Source: Dioscorea cayenensis subsp. rotundata (lineage: Eukaryota > Streptophyta > Magnoliopsida > Dioscoreales > Dioscoreaceae). From it: a DNA stretch of 64,000 nucleotides. The stretch spans positions 20,923,589 through 20,987,588 of the forward strand of contig NC_052486.1 of the NCBI RefSeq assembly GCF_009730915.1, written 5' to 3'. The position numbers and the translations under genes were made by a program. How positions within the stretch are numbered: position 1 is the first letter of the stretch; the number at the start of each line of letters is the position of its first letter. Shown here piece after piece: positions 25,093-39,890 of this stretch. The notes below the pieces were generated by a model. The model had not been told where the DNA came from, ran no database searches, and saw only the letters and a list, made by a program, of their open reading frames with translations.

Positions 25093-26690
25093 TCAATGCC
25101 AACCAATATGGTATCTTACACCCATCTTCTCAAGATGTCGATCTAGCACGGCTTGTGATAGTGGCTTGGTGAGTGGGTCAGCTAAGTTATCTGCTGAGGC
25201 TATTTTCTGCATGGCTATGTCGCCTCTTCCAACGATCTCTCGAATGATGTGGTACCGCCGCTCAATATGTTTGGATTTGCTGTGAGACCTTGGTTCCTTG
25301 GCTTGTGTTATTGCTCCATTGTTGTCATAATAAAGTGATAATGGGAACTTCACACTTGGAACTACCTGAAGTTCTGTCAAGAACTTCTTAATCCAAACAG
25401 CTTCTTTCGCAGCCTCCGAAGCAGCCACATATTCAGCCTTAGTGGTGGAGTCTGCAGTGGTGCCTTGCTTTGAACTCTTCCAGCTTACTGCTCCACCATT
25501 GAGAGTGAATACAAACCCTGAAGTGGATTTCCTATCATCAATATCAAACTAAAAGTCTGAATCTATGTAACCATCCACTCTTAACTCTCCATTTCCATAT
25601 ATCAGAAGCATATCTTTAGTCCTTCTCAAGTACTTTAGAATACACTTCACAGATATCCAATGCTCCTTCCCTAGGTTAGCCTGGAACTGACTTACAACGC
25701 TGACAGCGTGCGCAATATCCGATCTTGTACACAGCATGGCATACATCATAGTACCCACTGCAGAGGCATAGGGTATCATACTCATCTCCTTTCTTTCCTC
25801 CTCATCCTGAGGACTCATAGACTTGGAGAGATGAACTCCATGCCTCACAGATAGAAGTCCTTTCTTAGAGTTTTCCATCCCGAATCGCTTCAAGACTTTC
25901 TTTAAGTAAAGGGCTTGGGAAAGCCCCATCTTTCTATTCACTCTATCCCGGTAGATGCGAATTCCAAGGATATATGTGGCTTCTCCCAAGTCTTTCATGG
26001 AGAATGTGCTTGAAAACCAAGATTTGACTGAAGTTAACATGCCTATATCATTCCCAATAAGCAGAATATCATCTACATACAATACCAAGAATGATATCTT
26101 GCTCCCATTGACCTTCTTATAGACACACGGTTCATCTTCATTCTTTATGAAACCAAAAGTTTTAACAACTTCATCAAAACAAAGATTCCAATTGCGAGAG
26201 GCCTGTTTAAGTCCATAAATAGACCTATTAAGCTTACACACCTTATGAGAGTCAGCCTCAGATACAAAACCCTTGGCATGTTCCATGTAGATTTCCTCCT
26301 CGAGGTATCGATTTAGGAACGCAGTCTTGACATCCATCTGCCAAATCTCATAATCTAATTATGTGGCTATCGCAAGCAAAATTCTGATGGATTTGATCAT
26401 AGCTACTGGAGAAAAGGTTTCTTCATAGTTAATGCCCTCCTTTTGACTATACTCTTTCGCCACTAGTCTGGCCTTATAGGTATTCTTCACTTTGCCATCC
26501 GGACCAATCTTTCTCTTATAGATCCACTTGCACCCAATAGGAACTATCCCTTTGGGACAATTTATTAGAGTCCAAACTTGGTTCGAATACATCGAATCCA
26601 TCTCTGCTTGCATAGCAAGTTGCCACATTGCATAGTCCGCATCCATCATTGCTTGGTCATAAGTAGAGGGATCATTTCTTGATCATAAGA
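25093..26690 (-). pseudogene. copia pol relic (RT-RNase H)
   Basis: Three open segments in one frame (26649-26359, 26337-25549 and 25541-25093) are separated by single stop codons. That points to nonsense mutations rather than frameshifts. The first covers the start of the reverse transcriptase ([29 protein letters not shown]). The second holds its catalytic YVDD core and connection. The third is RNase H, ending HIGWH before the stop. Upstream of about 26690 homology ends abruptly. The lesions are described only; no restored reading is offered. Confidence 0.9.
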
Positions 26691-26888
26691 TTATTTAAAC
26701 AAATTAATCTCATAAATATAAGCTAAAAAAATACATATAAAAAAACACTTTACTTAATATAAACTTCTCCGCAGGGCTTGCAACGCAAGGCAAGGCTCCT
26801 CCGCTAGGGTTTGCCTCACACTCTTTCTTGCTCTCCAATCCATTGCTCCTCGAGCTCTCTTTCTCTCTCTCTCTCGCTCGCTCGCTTC
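26691..26888 (+). promoter_or_regulatory. Short PBA1 promoter and leader
   Basis: Only about 200 bp separate the copia truncation point from the PBA1 ATG. The segment runs from AT-rich DNA (26691-26760) into a GC-richer leader. The leader holds CTAGGGTTTGCC at 26805-26816 (a telo-box word in reverse orientation) and a CT-rich tract (26863-26887) directly before the start. No clear TATA box was picked. Either the core promoter is compact or control elements lie inside the copia remnant. Confidence 0.45.
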
Positions 26889-29800
26889 ATGGAAGGCTTG
26901 CATAATGCTCCCCACTCGATGGGAACTACGATCATCGGGGTTACCTACGATGGTGGCGTTGTTCTTGGTGCCGACTCGAGGACCAGCACAGGTATCTAAC
27001 TTTTTGGTTTTTTTGGTAGATCTGAAGAAATTTTGGGGAAAAAGAGGATTGTCTTCTTTTCCTGGGTTGGATTTGAGCTCGGATTTGTGTTTTTTTAATT
27101 TGATTTTCTTCTGATTTTGTGTGTTTAGGGATGTATGTCGCCAATCGGGCGTCGGATAAGATCACTCAGCTGACGGACAATGTCTATGTCTGCCGTTCTG
27201 GATCGGTATTTCCTGATCATTCTGTGGATTATCTAGTTGGTTATATGTATTGCTTTATTTTTTTTTCTCATGATATCAGTCTTAATTTGTTTGAATTGTG
27301 GCTGGATTTGCTCTGTTTTGTGAGGATTCACTATTCTTCTTTCATTGAATGGATTATCTTTTGTACATGTTTAGGTTTTGATGATCGTTGGCTTTGGTTT
27401 TGTACTGTTTTATAGATTGACTTATCTTTTTGTTTTTTTTCCATTGAATGGATTATCCGTGTATTTGTTCATTTCTCATTCATTTTTATAAATTATTGGT
27501 TTTAGTGCTTGTTGATTTTGCTCTATTTTACAAGGCTTCTTTTCTTGTTTTTTCATTGGATTTATTGTCTGTATTTCTTGTCTTCTCATGCATATCAGCG
27601 CTAATTTGTTCAAATGATTGTTGGTTTTACTTTGTTTAATAAGGCTTCATGTCTCTTTTCTAATTTTATGGACTATTTGTGTATTATATCAGCATGATTG
27701 GCTTGATTGATTGCTGGCCTGCCTCCCTCTGTGTTATAATGCTTCACTTCTTTTTCTTCATTGAATGGATTATATGTCTATTTCTTGTTTTCTCATGTAT
27801 ATCTGAGCTTATTGATTTGAATAATGGTTGACTTTGCTTTGTTGTATGTGGCCTCAGTCATTGGATGGTTTATCTGTGTTTTTTGACTTCTCATGTGTAT
27901 TGATGATAATTGGTTTTTCTTTATTTAGTAGGGCTTTGCTTCCCTTTTCCTTTAAATGTTACTTTTGTTTTCTTTGTGGTTTCGTACTGTTTAATAGCAA
28001 GGTAGTCAAATCGAGATTCGAATCGTGAATCGAAATTCTAAATTTGCGAATCGAGTATCGTGAATCGAATCGAATCGTAAGATTCGGTTCAACATTTCAA
28101 AGTCATATATATATATATAACATGATTATATATAAAATAAAAAAATAAAAATTCTAAGTCATGAATTAAATATAAACTAGTTTGGAAGACATTTTCTTAG
28201 TTTGAGATCCTGTTTTGAGCTTAGAAGACATTTTCAAGTATTAAGCAAACCTATATATATTTAAAAAAAAACATTAGTTATTTTAAAAATAGTTCAGATT
28301 TAAAAATTAATATAATAATCACAAAAAGATTAAATTATGTTAAAGATTAGTTTTTAAATTAAAAAGATTTCTTTTCATAATAAGATAACAAATTAATTTG
28401 ATATTAAAATTAAAAAAAACATTATCTTTTAATTAATCTTTGAATTTGTTTTTGGATAACAAATTTAAAGATTAATTAAATAATCACTAATTTAAAATTT
28501 TTTTATAATAATTAAAATAGTTGGTCGCATGCATTATAATAAAGAATTTAAAAGAAAAAAAGAAGAATGTCGAGAAAGATGAAGAGATGGTATAAAATGC
28601 CTTTGTTGAGGATGTTGGAATAAAACAACAAAATTTCTCCTTCCTCCTATGTTTCTTACTCTTTTTATTCTTCCTTTTCCTTTGATTTTCTTTTTTTTTT
28701 TTAATTCAAAACTTGTATTAACTAGGAATCGTTGATCTTCTCAATTCATCATTCATGTTGATTCGACCGATTCGAGACAGATTCAAACGATTCATTCACG
28801 ATTCTAGATCAATTTCGATTCTTTTATAAGATTCGAACCGTTACGGATGAAAAACGATATGAATCGTAAGATTCGTATCGAGAACCGTACGATTCTAACT
28901 ACACTGTTTAATAGAGAAATGAAAAAAAAAATGTCCTAATTCTTGGTGGGGCACATAAGTTGTGTTCTTGCTGTAAATATGGGCATAAAGCAATTGGTGG
29001 AATTTAGGTGGGCCTTTGCTAAGTGTAGAAGACCCATAAAGGACTACCTTACATTGATTTTGTTACCCTCATTGATGTGTTATGTTAAATATGTGCACTT
29101 ATTGATGTGAATGATGGTTGATTTTGCTTTGTTATATGTGGCCTCACTCATTGAATTTACAAATTTCATTGTATGTTGCCTCACTTCTCTTTGTTGTATG
29201 GCTTGTTTTCTCATGTGTATCTGCACTTATCTGCGCTTATTGATTTGAATGATGGGTAATTTACAAATTTCTTTTTCATGGCAGGCTGCTGATTCCCAGA
29301 TCGTTTCTGATTATGTCAGATATTTTCTTGAGCAGCACACGTAAGTTTATAGAATTGTGTTTCGTTGATGTTATATTTGTCGCGTTCTTTTTCCTTCAAG
29401 ACCTGTTTTCGACAGTAAATAACATTGCTATTCTTATCTCTTTGTTATATGTGTTTGTCATGTACCCTTTTATAAATTCCCTCTTGTTGAATTGGTGTTT
29501 ATATCCCAATAAATGTGTTATATCATTATGGTTTCAATCATGTGTAAAAAATTGTGTACAATTTTTTTTTCCTTTTTTGACACAGTATTCAACTGGGGGA
29601 GCCGGCAACAGTCAAAGTTGCTGCCAACTTGGTTAGGTTATTGTCATACCAGAACAAGGTAATCCTCATTACCAACTTATATCTTGGAAATTGAGTAGTT
29701 GGGATTATTTCTATACCACAAGGGATTTCAGTTTGGCTTTAATGGTAACGACATTGTATCATTACCTATGTAACCTTTTTTTATTTTTGTTAAATTATTT

Positions 29801-32158
29801 CGCCGCCATAGAACTTTCCTAGTATGGCTGCATGTTTACCCTATTACCTGGTTTTAAGCTTAAAGAGGTAAGCTCTTTCTGTAGACAAACACTTATGTGA
29901 GCATGTTCTGTATGTAAAATATAAGCGCTAGTGTTCTGTCACCTGTTTGCTACTTTTCTTTCAAATATAGCACACACGGCATATGATCTGTAATATAATC
30001 ACATGACTTGATGAATACTGTGGTTCTTTTGTATGTTTTGTTCTACTCTCATTTTCACCATTCATTTTCAGAACATGCTTCAAACTGGCCTCATTGTTGG
30101 TGGCTGGGATAAATATGAAGGGGGGCAGATTTACTCAATTCCGCTTGGAGGGACTATCTTGAAGGAACCTTTCACTATTGGCGGTAACTATACCCTTTCA
30201 AGAAAGATCTAGATTTGGCTGCATTCTTGCTATATCATTCTTTGACTGTGCATCTACCCATTGATTTTCTTATATGGCTGAATTATATAACCTCTTTATG
30301 GGGTACCTAGAGTTTTTGAGCTATTGTGTGAATTTTGATTACCAAACAGTCCAAGTCCAAGTCTAACTTTTTGTTTTTGGTTTTGTTGTGTTGGAGTTGG
30401 CTTTATATCTTTGTAAAGTTTTACAATTTTTAACTTCTTTCATGATTACCGTAACTGCCTTCCATGAGCTGATCTGCTTAGTGGAATATACCAATATGAT
30501 GATTGAATTTGTGTCTCTGCTGCAATGAAAATCGTACCTTACAGGATCTGGTTCCAGTTACTTGTATGGTTTCTTCGATCAAGCATGGAAGGAAGGCATG
30601 AGCAAGGAAGAAGCTGAGGTGCGCATCATGGTTTTATGTTGTGGTTCCAGTGTTCTGAATTCTACTTTGGTTTGATTATTTCCATGATTTTTTGACTTTA
30701 GCCCATATTTATTCGACAGTAAATTACTAATAGGAGACCTGTGATTTTTGTCTAAGAAATGTGGGAAAAACATTGAAATGCAAGTGAAACCTAGACAAGC
30801 AAAGGAAATTGATTCATAATGTTTATTGTTCTTTCAAATAAAGTTTTCAGTTTTATGTCCTGCTTTTTCTGCATGGTTTATAGTTGTGTAATGTTCACTG
30901 AGGGATCTATGTATTGATGATAATTACATAGCCCTATGATGCCAATGTGGAATTCAAGATAATGAAAATGATGATAAGTTGCTTGATTATTTTCAATAGA
31001 GTAATAATGCCCATTTGTGGATAAAAGCCGGAGCCAGAGCTGGATTTCGCCGAAAACCAAAATTGTCCAAAGTTTTGGTTCAACTGAAATTTAAAACCAT
31101 GAATCAAATTGCTAAATTATTAATATTTTGGCTTTTATTTTCAAGATCATTGAATGAATTGTTAAGGTGTTACAAGTGCACTTGTTCCATATGTATCCAA
31201 TTTTCACTTGATGCAGCATTAACAACTCTTATTAGGGCAACAAGATCAAAGGGTCTCATCCTAGATCAAGCAACTGTTTTTCAAATACCATTCAATATAT
31301 TTAGTATACTCTGTAAATCTAAGATGATTTGCTTGATAGTCACCACTTATGGTTGTTGGATTTCTTTTCTCTTTTATACTCCTATATTTTGGAAATCTTT
31401 TCTGATTCAGTCACTGCCTACCATCTTTTTATTCCTTTCTTACAATACAATAGACAAAACTCTACTGGATCTTGGTTGTTGGAAAAAATAATATTGAGGT
31501 TGTATATGAATGAAACCTACTCAAAAGGATGACCTAGGATTCCATCTTGAACTTTGTGATTAGGATAGAGTGCAATAGTAATAAAAAAGAACTTACTATT
31601 TGATTGCTCCTTGTGATACCAGCCACTCATTGTTAGTCTTTAATTTTTGTTGCATAATGCAGAAATTGGTGGTGAAGGCTGTTTCTCTTGCCATTGCTCG
31701 TGATGGTGCGAGTGGAGGCGTCGTCCGCACTGTGATTGTGAGTATCTTATTCAATTCCGTCATTGTGTCAGTTTCTTTTCCTGTAAATTGAAACAGTTAT
31801 ACATTTGCCAGAACTTGAAATCATTATTTCTGTTACCAAGTAATCTTGATGATCATACAAAATGCATGTGTGTGTATATATGTAACCAAAACTTTGCTGT
31901 ATCTGATTTATAGTCATCTGTAGATTTCATACTAAACATGCACGGTAAACTCTTTTACTATCACATGTTAAATCTCTGGCTAATAAAATTTTACTGGTTT
32001 TACTGGTTTTGCAGATCAATGCTGATGGTGTTACTCGGAACTTCTACCCGGGCGACACACTCCCATTGTGGCACGAGGAGTTGGAGGCGCATAACTCTCT
32101 TCTCGACATACTGTCGTCAGGAAGCTCAGCTGAGAGCCCAGTGCCCATGAGTACATGA
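26889..32158 (+). CDS. PBA1: 20S proteasome subunit beta-1 (beta type-6)
   Basis: Eight coding exons: 26889-26991, 27129-27205, 29285-29340, 29586-29658, 30072-30183, 30545-30618, 31663-31737 and 32015-32158, all with GT-AG introns in phase. They give 237 residues; Arabidopsis PBA1 has 233. The short propeptide [12 protein letters not shown] is cleaved before Thr13, the catalytic N-terminal threonine. Asp29 and Lys45 are Asp17 and Lys33 of the mature enzyme. Arg57 is mature Arg45, the residue that gives beta-1 its caspase-like preference for acidic P1 residues. [24 protein letters not shown], split here by an intron after GS, and [20 protein letters not shown] are highly conserved. It works in the 20S core of the 26S proteasome in cytosol and nucleus. 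Intron 2 is 2 kb long because of a hAT insertion. The tail after HNSLLDIL is variable in the family. Confidence 0.97.
27998..28906. mobile_element. hAT-type non-autonomous element in PBA1 intron
   Basis: The ends CAAGGTAGTCAAATCG and (reverse complement of the right end) CAGTGTAGTTAGAATCG are inverted repeats of the hAT style. A perfect 8-bp target duplication, TTTAATAG, flanks them at 27990-27997 and 28907-28914, the length expected for hAT transposons. Subterminal GAATCGTAAGATTCG words occur at both ends in inverted orientation. The 909-bp interior is AT-rich without a transposase. It lies in intron 2 of PBA1, well away from both splice sites. Confidence 0.9.
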
Positions 32159-32571
32159 GATATGGTAGATGATGGCAAATTTTTACTTGTTTGTTTTGTT
32201 TGAACTTTTCAAATTCATGTAAAAATTGGATAGTAGTAATTCATCATCGAAATAGTTTCCCTTCGTTACATAGTTCTTTAAAATTTTCACTATTTGATAG
32301 AGTTTTAAATTTTTAGTTTTTTATTTTTAAATATAAAATGAGAGAATTATCAATTTATTCTCCTTTTTTTTTTGTTTAAAGAGAAATCATGTCTGGAGTC
32401 TTGAGCAACAGAGTTCTCCAAATAAATGTACTATTAATTTTTTTTAATTATATTAAATATATCATGAAATATCTTTGAAAAAAATAGAAAAATAGACCCC
32501 TATATAAATATACACACACATATATAGCAGAAGTTGTGTTTTCAATGTAACATATATGTACATATTAGACC

Positions 32572-32632
<61 letters not shown>

Positions 32633-32694
32633 AAAGCGTGTTTTTTAAAGACGTCCGTTATTATGAAATACAATAATTAATAATAATTTTACAC

Positions 32695-32744
<50 letters not shown>

Positions 32745-33302
32745 CTAATATATAAAGCCCTTCCATGCCATTTGGAGCATGTTGGTTGGTATTTTTTTTT
32801 CTTTTCAATTTTTCTTGAAGCTCTTAAAGGCCTTCCATGCCATTTGGAGCATGTTGATTGGTCAATTTTTTTGAATTATTATTATTATTATGATATTATG
32901 TTAAGATTGATTGATGAAATTTGAGCCTAACTTTTGAAGCTCTTAAAGCCCTTCCATGCTATTTGGATCATGTTGATTGTTTTTTTCAATTTATTATTTT
33001 AATAAATTGGAGTACAATTTTATTTATTTTTAGCAACTTCTTTTTAATGTGTTATTGGTAATGCATTATTTGTAATGGACATGTTGGTTCACAAGTGCAG
33101 AAATCCATATATAGTAATGTTGGTTTATGATATCTCATATTGAAGAACATGAAATACATCATAATGAGGTATCGGTTAAATTCTCAAAATCCATGCTAGC
33201 CTAAGTCTAAACGTTTTTTTAAATAAATTACTAAACAAATAAATGAATGAAAACAATGAAATTTTAAACATTGCTTCAAAATTCCATTACAGATAAGATC
33301 CA
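32159..33302. other. Intergenic repeats after PBA1
   Basis: No gene was seen. After the PBA1 3' untranslated region come two long (TA)n tracts (32574-32627 and 32697-32741). Then three copies of CTTCCATGCCATTTGGAGCATGTTG-like sequence follow (a 25-base consensus, given in part as CCATGCCATTTGGAGCATG) at about 32761, 32832 and 32951, each preceded by GAAGCTCTTAAAG except the first. Spacing is uneven (71 and 119 bp). Confidence 0.55.
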
Positions 33303-34213
33303 TTACAGAAGTTCTGTAAACAAATTAAATTCATATTTCCATCTACAAATATGACTACAAAACTCTTTCACTAATTCATCTTCATCTAACCATTCATTAC
33401 AAATGATATCATTTACTTTTCGACCACACAAATGGCTCTCAGGCTCCCATCTTTTTTTTTTCTATCCATTTACGTTCTATACTCCATACTATATCTCTAA
33501 ATAATTTTGCAGCAGAATATTTGCAATTATTCATCCTATAATTACCATATTTTTTGCTTTCAAATGATTTTGAGGCATGATCAACTTTTCCAGTAGTAAC
33601 CATGTTGAGCATTGTCATACCAGAAGGACGTGTTTCCTGATTTTTGTACAAATAATTCCCCCTTACATACCCAGCAAGTAAATGACTTTTAAAAGCTGCA
33701 TTTGTTAGATATAAGATGTCTGAATCCATTTTCAACTTCATACAGTCGATCTTAAAAACAATGTCAAAAATATATTGTCAACATTAGTACTATAACTTAT
33801 CTACCATAAAAAAAAATAAAATAAAAATAAATTAAATGATAAGTTTTGCACCAATCCAAGCACCAAACAAGCTTCCAAATTGTCTTGTTAGGCACAATTT
33901 TGAAGAAAACTAATATACTCCGACATGCCAAGATACCATAAATTATCAACCCGCATTAATTGCCCAACTTTCCGACTTTTAAATGTTGCATAAAAACTTT
34001 TACAACTGCAAAAGATTTATATGTATATACACTCATAATTCAAATAAGCAACTATGGCTTTTATGCTATGAGTAATTAATGAAATTACCAACCACGTAAT
34101 ATTTTGAGATCATGAAGAGATTTAGAAGATGTTGAAGCGATAGATGCAACGACTTTTTCGATAAAATCTTGAGGAATAATGTCAATAAAAGACTTGCAAT
34201 ACTTTTTCCCATA
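33303..34213 (-). pseudogene. Broken F-box protein gene, At2g35280-like
   Basis: Three exons can be read on the minus strand: 34213-34089, 34005-33852 and 33750-33303. Exon 1 carries IIPQDFIEKVVASIAS and SLHDLKILRG, like the F-box helix region of the At2g35280-type family. Exon 2 continues CCKSFYATFKSRK, then FLQNCA, an in-frame TAA, and DNLEACLVLGL. Exon 3 has LTNAAFKSHLLAGYVRGNYL, TRPSGMTMLN, HLCGRKVNDIICNEW and a Cys/Trp-rich end. A run of ten T at 33452-33461 shifts the frame between IEKK and WEPES; nine would keep it open. With a stop and a frameshift the copy is probably dead, although the homopolymer shift could be a sequencing error. The family assignment rests on remembered motif order and is moderate. 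If intact, such a protein would be a substrate receptor of an SCF ubiquitin ligase. Confidence 0.5.
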
Positions 34214-34471
34214 CTAATAGAATGGAAAAAATTATCATTAGTAATGTGCGAAAGAAAATGGAAGACAAACAAAAACGAAAGCAAGCAATAAAAGGAAAAT
34301 ACATAGAGGAAAAAAATATAGACCTAAATAAGGAAAGAAAAAAGTTCTAACAAACAAGAGTATAATGATCACCACAAATGCAAACTCCAAAACAAAGTTG
34401 TGATAGATGGATGTAGATATATATAAAGAAAGTAACACATAATAAATGTATATATATATATATATACATAG

Positions 34472-34522
<51 letters not shown>

Positions 34523-35489
34523 TAATTTGGAAAATGCACATTCCCTTTGATATGGAAATACTATGGAAAATGAAATGACTTTTAAATGATTAACCCAAAC
34601 ACAAAAAAGTAATATGATAAAAAAATTGAAAGACAACAATATAATCACTAATAGATATTTCTCAACCTTTGATATCATATCGCTAGCCCATATAAGTTTA
34701 TCCTCTACACTACATGATGTATTCCCACCAATAAGAGCTAGCTAATGACTTGAGAAAATTCTTTGACCAAATAACCGAAAAAACATTTATTAATTCATGT
34801 ATTTATTTATTGAAAATGTTGAAAATCAAAAGCAAATCTTATCTTCTTGGACAACAAATTGAGAACAGAATCCTTGATATCTCAATCTAAAGATGCAAAC
34901 AAATTACAGAAAAAGTCATGTTTGAAAAACAATGACCCTCAACTGTTAAATTGAGACAAAGAAAAGTAAAATACAAATGCAGATATAATTTTGTCAAACT
35001 TAAAGAAGAGCAAAAACCAAATGGGAGAATCCAAGGTTCTCGGATTAGGGGAAAAAATCTGCAAAAGCAACTCCACAAAATCTCACAACTCAGCTTTCGT
35101 ACCATATAAAGATAATACAGTAACCAAAGCAAACCCTCCGTCAAGTAAAATGCAAGCATAGTAGAAAATAAAATGTTATTTGTAATATAGTCAGATAAAA
35201 ATAAATCCTCATGTAGTATGTAGTTTTGAAATTTTTATTCAAACATATTATTGTGTACTCTGTAAAATAAAAATGATGAACGAATAAAATGGTAAAAAAA
35301 ATTTATTTATGTATTGAATCTATTGACAAATATACAACATATACAATACATTTGAAAATAAAAATAAATAGAAAAAAAAACAACAGCATAAGTGCGGGCC
35401 TCCACATTAGTCTATATAAATAACAATCATTTCATCATAATTTAAGGCTAAAGAGGTACATAAAAACTTATTTTACATATAATTATATT
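34214..35489. other. Intergenic AT-rich stretch
   Basis: Nothing coding is supported. An (AG)n microsatellite at about 34477-34518 lies next to a (TA)n tract at about 34447-34466. The long minus-strand frames here are products of those repeats. Confidence 0.5.
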
Positions 35490-35491
35490 TC

Positions 35492-35500
35492 TATATATAA
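35492..35500 (+). promoter_or_regulatory. Possible TATA box of thioesterase gene
   Basis: TATATATAA lies 153 bp upstream of the chosen start codon, just where AT-rich DNA gives way to the GC-rich first exon. If used, transcription would begin near 35525. The leader would then include an out-of-frame ATG at 35569 whose 96-codon frame overlaps the main one. Confidence 0.35.
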
Positions 35501-35644
35501 TAATATATTAATACACACCTTGGTTATAGGCCCTCTTCACTCCAAAGTAGACTCTTTTCATTGGGCCAATGACGCAGTCCCACCAGCCCACAGCCCACAC
35601 CGTCTTACACTCACCGCGCGCACTCGTCGTCGAGCGCCACTTCC

Positions 35645-38191
<2,547 letters not shown>

Positions 38192-39329
38192 AATAAATCT
38201 GAATTTCTGAAAGGTGAAGTGTTTTTTCCTTTTTAGTAATTTTCATCAATCCAAACGCACCATATTATTCTTAATGAATCTCTAATTATTTTGCCTAGAC
38301 ACATTAATAATTAGTGGAAATTGCCAAAAAAACCCTCTAAGTTTGTAAAATTCTAAACAGCACGATTAGTTCTGCATCCCTACAAAAACCCTCCTTTTCA
38401 AATACTATGTTTTTTGAACACAGCGCTTAGCGGATGTGAGCGGGTGAGTTTTAAATTTATGGAGTGAAAATGCCCTTGCGTAGGGGAGTCGTGAGGCTGC
38501 TGACCGTCTCGGCGGTTTGAGAGGAAGTGGGGTGGGTTTTAGTAGGGTAACCCGCAGACGAATTTATTGGGCGTTTGCTTGCTTTTTCTCAGCTCGCGTC
38601 TTGACCTTTCTCATTTCAGGCTGTCTCCGAAGTTGTCTTTCACGTGAAGCCTCGCAATTAGCGTTTCGTGTCTTTCCACTCCATGATATCTCGAAGGAGA
38701 GTCCTCGAGCCTTGACTAGTTGGCGTTCGATGGGTTCTGATCTAAGGTATTGAGTGTGAGTTTTATGTTAAGCTATTACATTCTGAAAGAAAGATTTTTC
38801 GGTTTTGTTTTTGTGCTCACTGTTTTTGTTGGAAGATATTGGAAGTCTGCGAGGATTTCTCGTGGGGTTTTGTTAGTCTGCGGGAGATTTCTCATTTCGG
38901 GTTTTGTTTTTGTTTTTGCGTTTTCGTATGTATCTGCTTTCTCGAAATAGTTTTCGATTATTATGATTTGTGTAATATTTATAATGTCACGTTTAAAAGC
39001 TTTTCGTTTGATATGGTTTGCGATTTCTAGTATGAAATGAGGTTGGCGTTTAAGAAATGAGGATATTCACAGTTTTAAAGCTTTGTTGTCTACTGTTTTA
39101 AAAGTATTCTATCTGTTTAAGAAAAATGAGTCTCATGTTTAACATTTGATATCTACATTTAATAATTGAGAGGTTCTGGATTTAAAACTTTATATTTCAA
39201 AGCTTAAACTTTTATCGTCTTGCGTGTTGAATGTGTTGTTATTATCGTGAGCTTGTGATTATGGCGGTCGACCTAGTTAATAGGCGATGCTATCTGTGGC
39301 GGTTGTGTAGACCTTACCGTGAATTGAAA

Positions 39330-39890
39330 GATAACATGACCCCTCGACCTGGGAGATTATTCGAAGGACTAGCCGTTTGCAGTCGTTTGGTGGAGCTATA
39401 TACGAGAGGGCCATGCTTGAGTTTCTCTTTTGAAGATGCGATGGTCGCTGATAAATTCGGGATCGGGGAAAGCTTGTTGAGTTTGAGCCTCGGGATGTGG
39501 CGCTCGTTCTTGATGCTGCGTTGCGATGGCGGCGCGATCGTGTTCGAAGAAGACAGATTCGCGTTGAGAGGCGGTATTTATCAAAAACCTACGAGCGGCG
39601 GGAGCACTCCGTGAAAGGCGTTACAGTGCGACTTGTTCGACGAGAGGGAGAAGAAGATAATTTTGTCGAACTCGATGGTGTACCTCGATGAGTGCGATTC
39701 CTCTTCCCAATACATCAGTGCTCGGTTCACGGGGCGGATCGTTGATTCGTCGATGATCTACCGGCGTGGGGAGGCGTCTGGCGTAGGCGACGGGCGATGC
39801 CGAGTGGCTTATGGAGGATATTCTCCCAGCCTGGCCGGTCGCGAGATAGATCTGTGGGTTGAAGACCCGACAGCGAGATGCATTTAAGGG
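39330..39890 (+). pseudogene. Plant mobile domain protein relic
   Basis: Short conserved pieces appear in the right order but in different frames: FSFEDAMVADKFGIG and LRCDGGAIVFEED in one; EPRDVALVLDA, RYLSKTYERRE and VRREGEEDNFV in another; then LFPIHQCSVHG, FVDDLPAWG and AEWLMEDILPAW. This succession is characteristic of the aminotransferase-like plant mobile domain found in plant Mutator-related elements. At least three frame changes and several stops interrupt it within 560 bp. The neighbouring DNA is CpG-rich, which argues against great age, so part of the damage may be assembly error next to the gap. The domain's biochemical role is not established. Confidence 0.6.

Larger units (their letters stand above)
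23420..26690 (-). mobile_element. 5'-truncated Ty1/copia retrotransposon
   Basis: Read on the minus strand, this is the 3' half of a copia element: reverse transcriptase and RNase H (26690-25093), a purine-rich tract (AAGTGGAAGAT) and one complete LTR (25077-23420). The reverse transcriptase shows YVDD with LVLYVDDILLIGND and the DVKTAFLN segment; RNase H shows TTKAEYVAASEA and SKHIERRYH. Two in-frame stops interrupt the frame, one just before DYEIWQ and one in RNase H near 25549. Gag, protease, integrase and the 5' LTR are missing. It cannot move by itself. The truncated end lies about 200 bp upstream of the PBA1 start codon. Confidence 0.92.

Noticed and set aside
28015..28090. GATTCGAATC words suggestive of a tRNA T-loop
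   Set aside because: They are subterminal repeats of the hAT element; no acceptor stem or anticodon arm fits.
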